From the NCBI RefSeq assembly GCF_002930615.1, contig NZ_PSNX01000010.1, positions 186,001 through 250,000 of the forward strand: DNA of 64,000 bases. Reading direction: 5' to 3'. The notes under the pieces are model-generated. The model had not been told where the DNA came from. It did not search any database and worked only from the letters and a program-made list of their open reading frames with translations. This DNA comes from Caldimonas caldifontis. GTDB lineage: Bacteria > Pseudomonadota > Gammaproteobacteria > Burkholderiales > Burkholderiaceae_C. Shown one piece after another: positions 1 to 12,129 of the stretch (position 1 is the stretch's first letter; each line of letters opens with the position of its first letter). The translations under genes were made by a program, and so were the position numbers.

Positions 1-1203
1 TACATCGACACGCTGCATTTCGATGAGGCCTGGCTGCCGCACGCGGCTTTCCACGACTTCTACGCCGGCATGCACGCCATGGGCAAGGGGCGGGTGAAGA
101 CCAAGGAGTCGCTGGTGTTTGCCACGCAGTCCACGCACAAGCTGCTGGCCGGTCTGAGCCAGGCCTCACAAATCCTCGTGCAGGACTCGCAGACCCGCAA
201 GCTGGATCGGGCCCTGTTCAACGAAGCCTACCTGATGCACAGCTCCACCTCGCCGCAGTACGCGATCATTGCGTCGTGCGACGTGGCGGCGGCCATGATG
301 GAGCCGCCCGGCGGCACGGCCCTCGTGGCCGAGAGCATCCTGGAAGCGCTCGACTTCCGCCGTGCGATGCGCAAGGTGGAGAAGGAGTTCGGCAAGGACT
401 GGTGGTTCAAGGTCTGGGGACCCGACAAGCTGGTCGATTCGGGCATCGGTGAGCGCGAGGACTGGCTCATCAAGGGGTCGGCCAAGTGGCACGGCTTCGG
501 CAAGCTCGCCGAAGGCTTCAACATGCTCGACCCGATCAAGTCGACCATCGTCACCCCGGGCCTGGACCTCAATGGCAAGTTCGCAAAGACCGGTATCCCG
601 GCCTCGATCGTCACCAAGTACCTGGCCGAACACGGCGTGGTGGTCGAGAAGACCGGGCTCTACTCTTTCTTCATCATGTTCACCATCGGCATCACCAAGG
701 GCCGCTGGAACACGATGCTGACGGCCCTGCAGCAGTTCAAGGACGACTACGACAAGAACCAGCCGATGTGGCGCATCCTGCCGGAGTTCTGTGCACAGCA
801 CCCGCGCTACGAGCGCATGGGCCTGCGGGACCTCTGCCAGGGCATTCACGAGATGTACGCCCGCAACGACATCGCGCGCCTGACCACCGAGATGTATCTG
901 TCCGACTTGCACCCGGCGATGAAGCCCAGCGACGCCTACGCCCGCATCGCCCACCGCGAGACCGAGCGGGTCGAGATCGACAAGCTGGAAGGGCGGATCA
1001 CGACCTCGCTGCTGACGCCCTACCCCCCGGGGATCCCGCTGCTGATCCCGGGTGAGCGCTTCAACCGCAAGATCTGCGACTACTTGCGCTTCACGCGCGA
1101 GTTCAATGCGGCCTTCCCCGGCTTCGACACCGACGTGCACGGCCTGGTGGAAGAGGAGGATGCGACCGGAACGCGCCGCTACTACGTGGATTGCGTGCGC
1201 TGA
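1..1203 (+). CDS. Orn/Lys/Arg decarboxylase, C-terminal part (5' end outside window)
   Basis: PLP-dependent fold-III decarboxylase of basic amino acids; it makes agmatine, cadaverine or putrescine in the cytoplasm. The frame is open from base 1, so the N-terminal wing domain and part of the core are missing; 400 codons remain. The motif TQSTHKLLAGLSQAS holds the PLP-binding Lys. Downstream come AKWHGF, the DPIK block and TPYPPGIPLLIPGE, all typical of the CadA/AdiA/SpeC superfamily. The sequence looks somewhat closer to the lysine decarboxylase branch (ESLVFATQSTHKLLAG, GIPASIVTKYLAEHG), but substrate cannot be set from this part. An arginine decarboxylase role would fit the agmatinase 42 kb away, which is only inference. 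It converges on the regulator gene at 1215 with 11 bp between stops. Confidence 0.9.
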   Translation, partial: YIDTLHFDEAWLPHAAFHDFYAGMHAMGKGRVKTKESLVFATQSTHKLLAGLSQASQILVQDSQTRKLDRALFNEAYLMHSSTSPQYAIIASCDVAAAMMEPPGGTALVAESILEALDFRRAMRKVEKEFGKDWWFKVWGPDKLVDSGIGEREDWLIKGSAKWHGFGKLAEGFNMLDPIKSTIVTPGLDLNGKFAKTGIPASIVTKYLAEHGVVVEKTGLYSFFIMFTIGITKGRWNTMLTALQQFKDDYDKNQPMWRILPEFCAQHPRYERMGLRDLCQGIHEMYARNDIARLTTEMYLSDLHPAMKPSDAYARIAHRETERVEIDKLEGRITTSLLTPYPPGIPLLIPGERFNRKICDYLRFTREFNAAFPGFDTDVHGLVEEEDATGTRRYYVDCVR

Positions 1204-1214
1204 CGGCGGGGCCG

Positions 1215-3146
1215 TCAGAGCACGTGGGAGATCAGCATGCCCGGCGGATGGTCGCCGGGCGTCTCGCCCGGTTGCGCTGAACGAGGCACGCTGCTGCCGG
1301 CCTCACGGCGCATCGCCACGCCCACGGCCATCATGTCGACCACCAGCAGGTGCAGGATGCGCGAGATCATCGCCAGGAAGGTGGCACTGTCCTCGTTGTG
1401 ATCCACCGGGATGCACACGGTGGCCTTCTTGGCCAGCGGTGACTTGCTGGCCGTGATGGCCAGCACCGCAGCGCCTCGGTCACGCGCCAGTGTGGCGGCA
1501 CGCACCAGCTCCGGTGGCTGACCCGAACTGGAGATGAAGACGGCGACGTCCTGGGGGCCGAGCAACTCGGCGGCCATCGACTGCATCGAGGCATCGGTGT
1601 GGGCCACGGAAGGGATGCGGAAGCGGAAGAGCTTGTGCTGGGCGTCGAGCGCCACCACCGTGGAGTTGCCCATCGCGTAGAACTCGACGCGCTTGGCTTC
1701 GCGCAGCAGTTCGATGGCCTCGTCCACCGCCTCGACGTTGAGCGACTCGCGGAACTGCACGATGGCAGAGATCGTGTTGTCCAGCACCTTGGCGCATAGG
1801 TCGGGGGTGGCGTCCTGCCGGCGCACCTGCGTCCGCTGCACGGGAATGTTGCCGGTCAGGCCGGAGGCGAGCTTGAGCTTGAAGTCGGCCAGCCCCTGGA
1901 AGCCCAGTGAGCGGCAGAAGCGGATCACCGTGGGCTGACTCACCTCGGCCATCTGGGCGATCACGGCAATGGCATCGTTCAGCACCGTGCGCGGGTTGTC
2001 GAGCACGAAATCAGCCACCCGTCGCTCGGCCGGCGTGAGGCTGGGGCGGGCGGCCCGCACACGCTCCATCAGCGGATTGCCCCCTTCGTGGGCCGGCACA
2101 TGCTCGGCCAGCAGCGAGGACACGCCATGGAAGGCCGGGTTCTCTGCCGTGAGGACATAGGTGGGGATGCGCGCCACGTAGCCGGAGAAGCGGCCCTTGG
2201 CCTCGAAGCGTTCCCGGAAGCCCGAGCGCAGGAAGAACTCGCCCAGACGCGGCACGATGCCGCCACCGATGTACAGGCCGCCAGTGGCCCCGAGCGTGAG
2301 CGCCAGGTTGGACGCCACGGTGCCGAGCATGTTGCAGAAGGTCTCGACGGCTTCCACGCACCAGGGGCAGAGGTTCTGGATGGCGCGTTGGACGATGTCG
2401 GTGGTGCTCAGGCGGGCGGGCAGGTCGGTGCGCCCGTCAGTCAGCGCCTGGTAGATGATCTCGATGCCGGGGCCCGACACCAGCCGTTCGGCGGATACGT
2501 GGGTGAGCGACTTCCAGGCGTACTGGAGCACCTTGAGCTCACGCTCGTCGGCCGGCGAAAAGCTGACGTGGCCCCCTTCGGTGGCGAGCGTGGCCCAGCG
2601 GTCGCCCACAGGGACGAGGCCCGAGACACCCAGGCCGGTACCCGGCCCCAGCAGGCCGATCACCCCATTGGCCTGGGGTTCGCCGCCACCGACCTGTTCA
2701 CGCCCTTGTTCACCCACCCGGGGCAGCGACATTGCCAGTGCGGTGAAGTTGTTCACCACCAGCAGGGTGGACAGGCCCAGCAGGCGCTGGGCCCCGGCAA
2801 TGGAGAAGGCCCAGTCGCGATTGGTCATGCGCACCCAGTCGCCTTCGATGGGATTGGCGATGGCCACGGCCGCATGGCGAGGCTTCGTCCCCGGCGGCAG
2901 GCTGTCCAGATAGGCCTGGACGACCTCCACGAAACCCGGGTAGTCGGCGCAGGGGAGCACCGTCACGTAGTCGAATCGCCCAGGCTGATGCTCCAGGCAG
3001 AAGCGTGCGTAGGTCGCCCCGATGTCGGCGAGCAGGCGGGGGTCGGGATAGGGCGGCGTGAATCCTGGCACGTTAGCGCTCCCCACGGACCCGAGCATGG
3101 GGGTGGTCAGGACGGAGGCGGCGGCGTCTGGGGTGGGCAGGGGCAT
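1215..3146 (-). CDS. Glucokinase-like domain fused to RpiR/HexR transcriptional regulator; kinase part probably inactive
   Basis: A 643-residue fusion. Residues about 35-345 are glucokinase-like, about 360-435 an RpiR winged HTH, and about 470-610 a SIS sugar-phosphate-binding domain. The start at 3146 is chosen because GGAGAGA lies 7 bases upstream; an upstream in-frame start would add 22 residues without such a site. Glk-HexR fusions are known in Burkholderiales. Here two conserved sites have changed: the nucleotide-binding motif reads DIGATYARF (41-49) instead of DIGGTNAR, and the catalytic Asp of LNDFTA is Asn133 (VVNNFTA). Glu190, His193 and Glu220, which contact glucose in E. coli Glk, remain. 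I infer a sugar-sensing regulator rather than an enzyme. It is the last gene of the maltodextrin run, and the stand-alone glucokinase at 13890 has all the usual residues. Confidence 0.9.
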   Translation of the reverse strand: MPLPTPDAAASVLTTPMLGSVGSANVPGFTPPYPDPRLLADIGATYARFCLEHQPGRFDYVTVLPCADYPGFVEVVQAYLDSLPPGTKPRHAAVAIANPIEGDWVRMTNRDWAFSIAGAQRLLGLSTLLVVNNFTALAMSLPRVGEQGREQVGGGEPQANGVIGLLGPGTGLGVSGLVPVGDRWATLATEGGHVSFSPADERELKVLQYAWKSLTHVSAERLVSGPGIEIIYQALTDGRTDLPARLSTTDIVQRAIQNLCPWCVEAVETFCNMLGTVASNLALTLGATGGLYIGGGIVPRLGEFFLRSGFRERFEAKGRFSGYVARIPTYVLTAENPAFHGVSSLLAEHVPAHEGGNPLMERVRAARPSLTPAERRVADFVLDNPRTVLNDAIAVIAQMAEVSQPTVIRFCRSLGFQGLADFKLKLASGLTGNIPVQRTQVRRQDATPDLCAKVLDNTISAIVQFRESLNVEAVDEAIELLREAKRVEFYAMGNSTVVALDAQHKLFRFRIPSVAHTDASMQSMAAELLGPQDVAVFISSSGQPPELVRAATLARDRGAAVLAITASKSPLAKKATVCIPVDHNEDSATFLAMISRILHLLVVDMMAVGVAMRREAGSSVPRSAQPGETPGDHPPGMLISHVL

Positions 3147-3238
3147 GGGCTGATCTCTCCATGCGCACTGTACCCAAGATTGCCCGCCACCGATCGGCAG
3201 GGGCGGCGCCAAGACCCTGGAGCTGCATGCCTGGCCTT

Positions 3239-4960
3239 TCAGCGCGAGACAGCCGGTGCACGCTCGAGCAGCACGACCCGTCCTGCCTCGAGGCGCACCT
3301 GACCCGAAGCCACGCTGACGAGCTGGCCGGTGTAGGCATCGCGCAATCGTTCGCCCTCCTTGAAGACCGAGCCGACAGGGATCGTTGCCGGACCCGGCGT
3401 GGGCAGTGCCACCACCACGCGGTCGCCACTGGGCGCGTCGATGCGGCTGAACACATAGGGCGAGGCCTGCAGTTGCTCGTGCACGCCGCGAGCCAGTGCA
3501 ACATGGCGAGCGCGGAACGTGCCCAGCCTGCGCCAGTGACTCAGAAGGTCCTGGTCGATGCTGTCCCAGTTCATGAACGAACGGGTGGACTGCTGGGGAT
3601 CGCTGCGCGGGCGGTGGCCTTCGGGACGGCCGGTTTCGTCGCCATAGAAGATCTGGACTCCACCGGGCACCAGCATCAGGGCTGTGCCGGCTTCATACAG
3701 GCGCTTGCGGCTGAAGAGCTCCGTGTCGTGCGAGGAGATGTAGGCGAGATTGTTGAAATCCGGCCGGCCCGCATAGACGCGCGCGTACTGGGCGAAGATC
3801 GGTTCGGGCTCGTTGAATCGCCGCCCCTGCTGCTGGAAGTTGAAATCGATCATCGCGTCGAAGCCGGCATCGTGCAGCGCGGTACGCTGCGGCCCATGTC
3901 CCCAGTACTCGCCCACCATCCAGAAGGGCTCGTCGTCGATCTTCTGCTGGGGGTTCTTCGCCTTCCATTCGGCCAAGGCCTTGGTGGCCTCGCGCTTGAG
4001 TTCGGCCCACGCTTCGGGTTCGACGTGCTTGACGGTGTCGGCGCGGAAGCCGTCGATGCCGTACTCGCGGACCCAGTCAGTCAGCCACTTGATGAGATAG
4101 CCACGCACGGTGGTGTCCGGCAGGTCGACAGCCCGGGTGCCCGGCTTGTTGCGCAGGAAGGTCGGCAGCTTGACGGCCTGCTGGCTCTCGGTCCGGAAGT
4201 CGGGCAGGTAGGCCAGCTGCATGGTGCGGTCATCACGTCCGCCGTCGATGTAGCCCGGAAGACCGGCGCGGACCCAGTCGCGCCCCCACCATTCGCCGAA
4301 GGCAAAGTTGTTGTAGTCGATGTAGCTGTGGTAGTTGCGCAAGGTGGCGTTCTCGTGCCCCGGCCACAGCACCTTGGGGACAAGCTCGGAGGCGGTGCGG
4401 ATGTCGAGGTAGCCGGGATGGTTCATCACCACGTCGAAAAGCACGCGGATGCCCTGCGCGTGAGCCGTGCGCACCATCTCGCGCAGTTCATCGGGCGTAC
4501 CCATGTTCTGGTCGAGCACGGTGTAGTCGAGCGCGTAGTAGCCGTGGTAGGCGTAGTGCTTGAACTCCTTGTCGCCGCCGACCACCCATCCGCGGATCTG
4601 CTCGTACGGGGCGGTGATCCACAGGGCGTTGACACCGAGCGACTTGAAGTAGCCCTCCTTGAGTTTGACCGTCAATCCCTTGAGATCACCGCCCTGGAAG
4701 GTGCCCACGTCGTCACGCGCGTTGGCTTCGCGCTGGCGGCCGTAGCTGTTGTCGTTGCCCGGGTTGCCGTTGAAGAAGCGATCGGTGATGACGAAGTAGA
4801 CGATCGGGTTGTCGGCGAACCGGCCCGGCACGCTGTCCGGGATGGCCGTGCTGGCCTGCATGGCCGGCGTAGCGGTGGCCTGGGGCTTCGTCGACGGAGT
4901 AGAGGTGCCGCAGGCGGCCATCAGAGGCGCGAGCAGCAGAGCCAGGTGGTGGGGCTTCAT
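3239..4960 (-). CDS. malS: GH13 alpha-amylase lipoprotein, MalS-like
   Basis: Secreted alpha-amylase that cuts starch or maltodextrin to shorter oligosaccharides for LamB/MalEFGK uptake. The start at 4960 gives 573 residues beginning with a lipoprotein signal (hydrophobic stretch, then LMAAC, lipidated Cys17); a longer reading to 5083 would bury that signal. GH13 motifs are clear: FDVVMNH (region I), GFRADTVKHVE with the nucleophile Asp (region II), MVGEYWGHG with the acid/base Glu (region III) and SSHDTELF (region IV). The DTVKHVE and EYWGHG wording resembles subfamily GH13_19, the E. coli periplasmic MalS group. It lies 85 bp after the CBM41-like gene. No strong ribosome site is visible before this ATG. 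Lipidation suggests membrane anchoring; cellular side is not determined. Confidence 0.9.
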   Translation of the reverse strand: MKPHHLALLLAPLMAACGTSTPSTKPQATATPAMQASTAIPDSVPGRFADNPIVYFVITDRFFNGNPGNDNSYGRQREANARDDVGTFQGGDLKGLTVKLKEGYFKSLGVNALWITAPYEQIRGWVVGGDKEFKHYAYHGYYALDYTVLDQNMGTPDELREMVRTAHAQGIRVLFDVVMNHPGYLDIRTASELVPKVLWPGHENATLRNYHSYIDYNNFAFGEWWGRDWVRAGLPGYIDGGRDDRTMQLAYLPDFRTESQQAVKLPTFLRNKPGTRAVDLPDTTVRGYLIKWLTDWVREYGIDGFRADTVKHVEPEAWAELKREATKALAEWKAKNPQQKIDDEPFWMVGEYWGHGPQRTALHDAGFDAMIDFNFQQQGRRFNEPEPIFAQYARVYAGRPDFNNLAYISSHDTELFSRKRLYEAGTALMLVPGGVQIFYGDETGRPEGHRPRSDPQQSTRSFMNWDSIDQDLLSHWRRLGTFRARHVALARGVHEQLQASPYVFSRIDAPSGDRVVVALPTPGPATIPVGSVFKEGERLRDAYTGQLVSVASGQVRLEAGRVVLLERAPAVSR

Positions 4961-5045
4961 GGCACGAGAGAGACGAAAGGGTGGGCACCGCTCCACGCCA
5001 AGGCGCGGAGCGGGTCGATCGCGAGCGCGAGCGGAAGACCTCAGC

Positions 5046-5489
5046 TCACTTGCAGGGCTTGGCTTCGCGGGCCTTCTTCGCATCAGCCAGGGAGGTATAG
5101 ATCGCGCGGTCGCCGTTGTTCACCCAGATCTGCTTGTGCGCGTTGCCATCGAAAGCCATGTCGCGGCCACCTTGGTCCTTGGTGTCGCCCTTGTGGATGA
5201 TGTAGTTGACACGACCTTTGACGTAGTCGTCGAGCTTGGTGTGCCAGTACACGCCAAAGTCGTCCTGGCCCGTGGGCATCATGGGCTTTTGCCATTCGAT
5301 GCCTGGCAGAGGAATGCCGCCGTCCTTCCAAAGGTGCACCCCCCAACCGTCGTAGTTGTTGTCGCAGCGGTTGTAGTGAATGGACACGAAGCCCGCCGGA
5401 GGAGCGGAGCTCTGAGCGATGGCGCTACCCAGGGTGAGCGCGGTCAGCGCGGCGGCGGCCGCCTTGGCGAAGATGTGTGCAGGCGTCAT
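5046..5489 (-). CDS. Secreted single-domain starch-binding protein, CBM41/pullulanase-associated domain
   Basis: A 147-residue protein with an N-terminal signal peptide (residues 1-25, probable cleavage after SAIA). The rest, about 115 residues, is one pullulanase-associated (PUD, CBM41) module. Its hallmarks are VSIHYNRCDNNYDGWGVHLW near the start, an internal FGVYWHTKL block and the closing VNYIIHKGDTKDQGG and QIWVNNGD blocks. CBM41 modules bind alpha-glucans and normally sit at the N-terminus of pullulanases; here no catalytic domain follows. AAGGAGA lies 8 bases before the ATG. The place between malG and the amylase lipoprotein suggests it helps hold or present starch outside the inner membrane. 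The two Cys may form a disulfide. The function of a stand-alone module is inference. Confidence 0.85.
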   Translation of the reverse strand: MTPAHIFAKAAAAALTALTLGSAIAQSSAPPAGFVSIHYNRCDNNYDGWGVHLWKDGGIPLPGIEWQKPMMPTGQDDFGVYWHTKLDDYVKGRVNYIIHKGDTKDQGGRDMAFDGNAHKQIWVNNGDRAIYTSLADAKKAREAKPCK

Positions 5490-5541
5490 GGCGATGTCTC
5501 CTTGCGGTGGTTGAAGGGCGGTTGGGGAAGAGGGTGCAATC

Positions 5542-6432
5542 TCAGCCCTTGATGCCGCCGGCCGTCAGGCCGGAGACCATCCATTTCTGGGCGAGGATGA
5601 AGACGACAGTGATGGGCAGGCCCGACAGGATGGCCGCTGCCGCAAAGTCGCCCCAAAGGTAGCGTTGTTCGTACAGAAAAAGTTTGGAGCCGACGGCCAG
5701 GGTGAGTTGGTCCTGCCCCTGCAGCAGCACGGAGGCCACCGGGTACTCGATGATGGCGTGGATGAACGCAAGCAGGAAGACCACCAGCAGGATGGGGACC
5801 GCCATCGGCAGCAACACGAGGCGAAAGGCTTGCCAGGGCGAGGCCCCATCGACCTTGGCCGCTTCCTCGATCTCACCGGGGATGGTGTCGAAGTAGCCTT
5901 TGATGGTCCAGGTGAACAGTCCGATGCCTCCCGCGTAGGCCAGCAGCAGCGAGGCATGACTATTGATCCCGAAGAAGGGAAACACGTTGCCGATGCGATC
6001 GAAGATGGCATAGATGGCCACCAGGGCCAGCACGGCCGGGAACATCTGGATCAGCAGTAGGGCCGACAGGGCCTGCGACTTGCCGCGGAACTTCATGCGT
6101 GAGAAGGCATAGGCGGCGGTGGTGGACAGCAGCAAGGTGATGATCCCCGACAGGGTGGCCACCTTCACCGAGTTCCACAGCCAGCGCAGCACGGGGAAGG
6201 GCGGTTCGACCATCCGCCCATCCGGCCCCTCATAGGACATCCCGAGCGCCAGCTTCCAGTGCTCGAGGCTGATCTGATCGGGAATGAGGCTGCCCGCGGC
6301 AAAATTTCCAGGCCGCAGTGAGATCGACAGGATCATCAGGAACGGGAAGATGATCACGGCGATCAGGCAGATCAGAAATGCGTGGGCTGCGAGCACACGC
6401 CAGCGATGGGATTTGTCGAGAACGATGGCCAT
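5542..6432 (-). CDS. malG: Maltose/maltodextrin ABC transporter permease MalG
   Basis: Inner-membrane permease, 296 residues and equal in length to E. coli MalG. With MalF it forms the channel of the MalEFGK2 importer. Six membrane segments can be traced, starting with [18 protein letters not shown]. The cytoplasmic EAA loop that docks on MalK reads [15 protein letters not shown] followed by [10 protein letters not shown]. The gene ends with [15 protein letters not shown], the tail typical of MalG. It starts 18 bp after malF, so co-translation is likely. The next gene downstream encodes the CBM41-like protein. Confidence 0.95.
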   Translation of the reverse strand: MAIVLDKSHRWRVLAAHAFLICLIAVIIFPFLMILSISLRPGNFAAGSLIPDQISLEHWKLALGMSYEGPDGRMVEPPFPVLRWLWNSVKVATLSGIITLLLSTTAAYAFSRMKFRGKSQALSALLLIQMFPAVLALVAIYAIFDRIGNVFPFFGINSHASLLLAYAGGIGLFTWTIKGYFDTIPGEIEEAAKVDGASPWQAFRLVLLPMAVPILLVVFLLAFIHAIIEYPVASVLLQGQDQLTLAVGSKLFLYEQRYLWGDFAAAAILSGLPITVVFILAQKWMVSGLTAGGIKG

Positions 6433-6450
6433 GGTGGTTGCTCCGGGGCC

Positions 6451-7983
6451 TCAGCGGGCTTCGTCCTTGGTGATGCGCGTGGCGCGCAGGTTGATCCATG
6501 ACAGCAGCGCCACCATCGCGAAGATGACGGTGGAGATGGCAGCCGCCAAGCCGAAGTTCTGCCCCGAGTCCTCGAAGGCGATGCGGTAGGTGTAGGACAC
6601 CAGGATGTCCGTGGTGCCTGCCGGAATCTGGGTGTCCAGGAAATCAGGGCGCCCGCCGGTGAGGAGGTTGATCAGGACGAAGTTGTTGAAGTTGAAAGCG
6701 AAGGACGCGATCATCAGCGGGGCCAGCGGCTTGATGACCAGCGGCAGCGTGATGCGGAAGAAGTTCGTCAGCGGCCCGGCACCGGCCACCGCCGAGGCCT
6801 CGTAAAGATCGGACGGGATGGCCTTGAGCAGGCCCATGCACAGCACCATCATGTAGGGGTAACCCAGCCAGGTGTTCACGATCAGCAGCATGGTCTTGGC
6901 CAGGAAGGGGTCCGAGAACCAGGCGGGCTTGATGCCGAAGAGGCCGTTCAGGATCAGGTTGATCTCGCCGAAGTTGTTGTTGAACAGGCCTTTGAACACG
7001 AGGATCGAGATGAACCCGGGCACCGCATAGGGCAGGAAGAGCAGCGTCTGATAGACGCCGCGGAAGCGCAGGGCCTCCCAGCTCAGGAGCACGGCCAGGA
7101 CCATGCCGACCGACGTGGCGAAGAGTACCGTCAGCGCGGCGAACACCACCGTCCAGAGGAAGATGCGCACGAAGGGTTCACGGAAGGCTTCATCGGTGAA
7201 GATGCGCTTGAAGTGCGCGGCGCCGATCCCGACCTGGAAACCTGGAGCCATGTTTTCGCCTGCCTCGTTCTGGTAGAACCCCAGCTCGAAGTTCGGGCGC
7301 AGCACCGAGCCATCCTGCCTGTTGGTCAGGCTCCCGTCGGGATTGAGCGCGTAGAGCTTCTGGACCGGCGCAAACTGACGCAGGCCGCTCATGCGCACCA
7401 GACCACCATCAGGCATGGTCACCGTGAGCGCACGCAAGCGAGGTTGCAAGCGGATGAGCTCCCGCAGTTCCACGGGTGCCAAGCCGTCCGGGTCCTGGCG
7501 CGCGGCTTGGGTGACCACCGGCTCGGGCGTCGGGTCCTCCAGATCGAGCTCAGGGCTGAGGAAGAGTTCACCCGTCTCAGCGTCCTCGAAGCGGCCTACG
7601 AAGATGTTGCCGTCGCTCAGCAAGGCAAAGTTGTAGCTGCGGCCCTCGGCCTGGTAGGTCTCATCCAGGAAGTAGCTGGTCGCGCGCTCGAAGGTGAGCA
7701 GGTTGCGTGAGCTGTAGTTGGTGAAGCCGATGGCCACCGTGTACAGCATCGGGAAGACCACGAAGATCACCACGGCGGCGATGCCGGGGAACAGGTACCG
7801 ATAGGCGTAGAGCCTTTGGGAGGAATAGACCCAGGCCGCCAGGGCCGTCACCGTCAGCACGGTGCCGGCCAGCAGGGTTTCACCGGCCGCATGGATGAGG
7901 GTGACGAGGTAGAGCGCCCCCAAGGCCAGGACGATGCCAATGGCCGGGGGAGCCCAACGCTGCAGGACGGAAATCTGAGTCAT
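6451..7983 (-). CDS. malF: Maltose/maltodextrin ABC transporter permease MalF
   Basis: Inner-membrane permease of 510 residues (E. coli MalF has 514). The first membrane pair (about 12-75) is followed by the long periplasmic P2 loop (about 90-270) that in E. coli MalF clasps the binding protein. The remaining segments carry the EAA motif YEASAVAGAGPLTNFF. The loop is peculiar to MalF among ABC sugar permeases and sets this apart from generic sugar permeases. It lies between malE (39 bp upstream) and malG (18 bp downstream). No strong ribosome-binding site is visible before the ATG. Confidence 0.95.
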   Translation of the reverse strand: MTQISVLQRWAPPAIGIVLALGALYLVTLIHAAGETLLAGTVLTVTALAAWVYSSQRLYAYRYLFPGIAAVVIFVVFPMLYTVAIGFTNYSSRNLLTFERATSYFLDETYQAEGRSYNFALLSDGNIFVGRFEDAETGELFLSPELDLEDPTPEPVVTQAARQDPDGLAPVELRELIRLQPRLRALTVTMPDGGLVRMSGLRQFAPVQKLYALNPDGSLTNRQDGSVLRPNFELGFYQNEAGENMAPGFQVGIGAAHFKRIFTDEAFREPFVRIFLWTVVFAALTVLFATSVGMVLAVLLSWEALRFRGVYQTLLFLPYAVPGFISILVFKGLFNNNFGEINLILNGLFGIKPAWFSDPFLAKTMLLIVNTWLGYPYMMVLCMGLLKAIPSDLYEASAVAGAGPLTNFFRITLPLVIKPLAPLMIASFAFNFNNFVLINLLTGGRPDFLDTQIPAGTTDILVSYTYRIAFEDSGQNFGLAAAISTVIFAMVALLSWINLRATRITKDEAR

Positions 7984-8022
7984 AGAAAGTTCGGATGCGG
8001 CCCTTGCGGGCCGCGGGACAGA

Positions 8023-9225
<1,203 letters not shown>

Positions 9226-9308
9226 GGCTTGCTCCTTTGGTTTGGGCCTGGTCGGGCGCTTGGGTATGTCCGATGACACGGTTGGGGAAAGGTGGAAAAC
9301 GGAGCCGT

Positions 9309-10406
<1,098 letters not shown>

Positions 10407-10434
10407 GGGTCGGTTCGGTGTCAGGCTCGGAACA

Positions 10435-12129
10435 TCACGCCATCTTGCCGAAATAGGCACCGTAGGCGGGCAGGGTGAAACGCTGAGCCTCGCGCCGGGC
10501 CCCCTCGAAGCCATGCCCGTCGACGGCAATGGTCTGCGGGGCGTGCGGCAGTTCCAGGCTCACGGCGTCCTGGCCCAGGTTGAAGAGGGCGAGCAGGGTA
10601 TCGCCGTGCCCGGCATTGGCCGGCGTGCGGATCAGGGCCAGCACGGGCTCGGGCGCATCCAGGAAGCGGATGTCTCCATCGACGAGGCAACGCTGGGTTT
10701 TCCTCCACGCGATGAAGCGGCGCAAGGCATTGAGCGGCGAACCGGGGTCGGCCTCGTTGACATCCACGGCTCTGGCCCGATGCTCCGGCGGGACGGGTAG
10801 CCAGGGTTCGACGTCCCGGCCAGCACTGAAGCCCCCATGCGGCTGGGTGCTGGACCACGGCATGGGCGTGCGGCAGCCGTCGCGCCCCTTGAACTCGGGC
10901 CAGAAGTTGATGCCGTAGGGGTCCTGCAGCTTCTCGAAGGGGATGTCGGCTTCGGTCAGCGCCAGTTCGTCCCCCTGCCACCAGCACACACTGCCGCGCA
11001 GGCTCATCAGCATCGCACCGGCCACCTTGATGTAGTCGGGCGTGGCGTTCGGCCCCCCCCAACGGGTCATCACGCGGGCGACGTCGTGGTTGCCGAAGGA
11101 CCAGCAGGCCCAGCCGTCCTTCATCTGGGCTTCGAGTTCTTCCACCTGCTGGCGGATGTAGGCGGCACTTCGTTCGGCGGTCAGCAGGTTGAAGCTGTAG
11201 GCCATGTGCAGCTTGTCACCGTCGGCCGTGTAGGCGGCCATGGTCTTGAGAGAGTCGTCGTCGCCGATCTCGCCCACGCTGGCGGCACCGTATTCGTTCA
11301 GCAGCGCGCGGATGCGCTGGAGATAGGGCAGGTTTTCCGGCTGGGTCTTGTCGTACAGGTGGCGCTGCATCCCATAGGGATTGGTTTCCATCACCGTCTT
11401 GGTGTCGCGGTTCGCGGCCGGCGGGTTGTCGCGCAGCTGGCGGTCGTGGAAATGGAAGATGCAGGCATCGAAGCGGAAACCATCCACACCCCGCTCCAGC
11501 CAGAAGCGGATGTCATCCAGCACCTGCTGCTGCACCTCGGGGTTGTGGAAGTTCAGATCCGGCTGGCTGGTCAGGAAGTTGTGCAGGTAGAACTGGCGCC
11601 GGCGCGAGTCCCACTGCCAGGCCGAGCCGCCGAAGACGCTCAGCCAGTTGTTGGGCGGCGTGCCGTCTGGCTTGGGGTCGGCCCAGACATACCAGTCAGC
11701 CTTCGGGTTGTCGCGGCTGGAGCGGCTTTCGACGAACCAGGGGTGCTGATCGGAGGTGTGGGACAGCACCTGGTCGATCATCACCTTGAGGTTGAGCTCA
11801 TGCGCCCGGGCGACCAGGCGGTCGAAATCGGCCAGGTTGCCGAACATCGGATCGACGTCGCGGTAGTCGGCGATGTCGTAGCCGAAGTCCTTCATCGGCG
11901 AGCGAAAGAACGGTGAGATCCAGATGGCATCGACCCCGAGACTGGCCACATAGGGCAGGCGCTCGATGATGCCGGGCAGATCGCCGATGCCGTCGCCGTT
12001 GCTGTCGGCGAAGCTGCGCGGATAGATCTGGTAGATGATGCCGCCGCGCCACCAGGGGGCGGTCGAAAGATCAGAAAAGCTCACGCTGAACGGTTCCGTG
12101 TGTGCGTTGGTTGTCCTGTGCAAGGCCAT
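10435..12129 (-). CDS. GH13 alpha-glucosidase, probably cytoplasmic
   Basis: About 564 residues, without a signal peptide. It would split imported maltose or maltodextrin into glucose for glucokinase. The sequence starts [20 protein letters not shown], the usual opening of the GH13_23/oligo-1,6-glucosidase-like group. Region [15 protein letters not shown] carries the nucleophile Asp, region [12 protein letters not shown] the acid/base Glu, and region [17 protein letters not shown] the transition-state Asp. ATG 12129 is used, but no ribosome site precedes it and the codon lies inside one arm of a perfect inverted repeat (12119-12170); GTG at 12135 or a GTG near 12087 are alternatives. It is the first gene after lamB. 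Trehalose or sucrose hydrolysis cannot be excluded by sequence, but the neighbours favour maltodextrin. Confidence 0.88.
   Translation of the reverse strand: MALHRTTNAHTEPFSVSFSDLSTAPWWRGGIIYQIYPRSFADSNGDGIGDLPGIIERLPYVASLGVDAIWISPFFRSPMKDFGYDIADYRDVDPMFGNLADFDRLVARAHELNLKVMIDQVLSHTSDQHPWFVESRSSRDNPKADWYVWADPKPDGTPPNNWLSVFGGSAWQWDSRRRQFYLHNFLTSQPDLNFHNPEVQQQVLDDIRFWLERGVDGFRFDACIFHFHDRQLRDNPPAANRDTKTVMETNPYGMQRHLYDKTQPENLPYLQRIRALLNEYGAASVGEIGDDDSLKTMAAYTADGDKLHMAYSFNLLTAERSAAYIRQQVEELEAQMKDGWACWSFGNHDVARVMTRWGGPNATPDYIKVAGAMLMSLRGSVCWWQGDELALTEADIPFEKLQDPYGINFWPEFKGRDGCRTPMPWSSTQPHGGFSAGRDVEPWLPVPPEHRARAVDVNEADPGSPLNALRRFIAWRKTQRCLVDGDIRFLDAPEPVLALIRTPANAGHGDTLLALFNLGQDAVSLELPHAPQTIAVDGHGFEGARREAQRFTLPAYGAYFGKMA

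Noticed and set aside
2088-3302. Long plus-strand frame opposite the glucokinase-RpiR gene; likewise 3161-5200, 30695-32062, 36351-37598 and 37620-38999
   Set aside because: All are shadows of well-supported genes on the other strand, without ribosome sites or family motifs.
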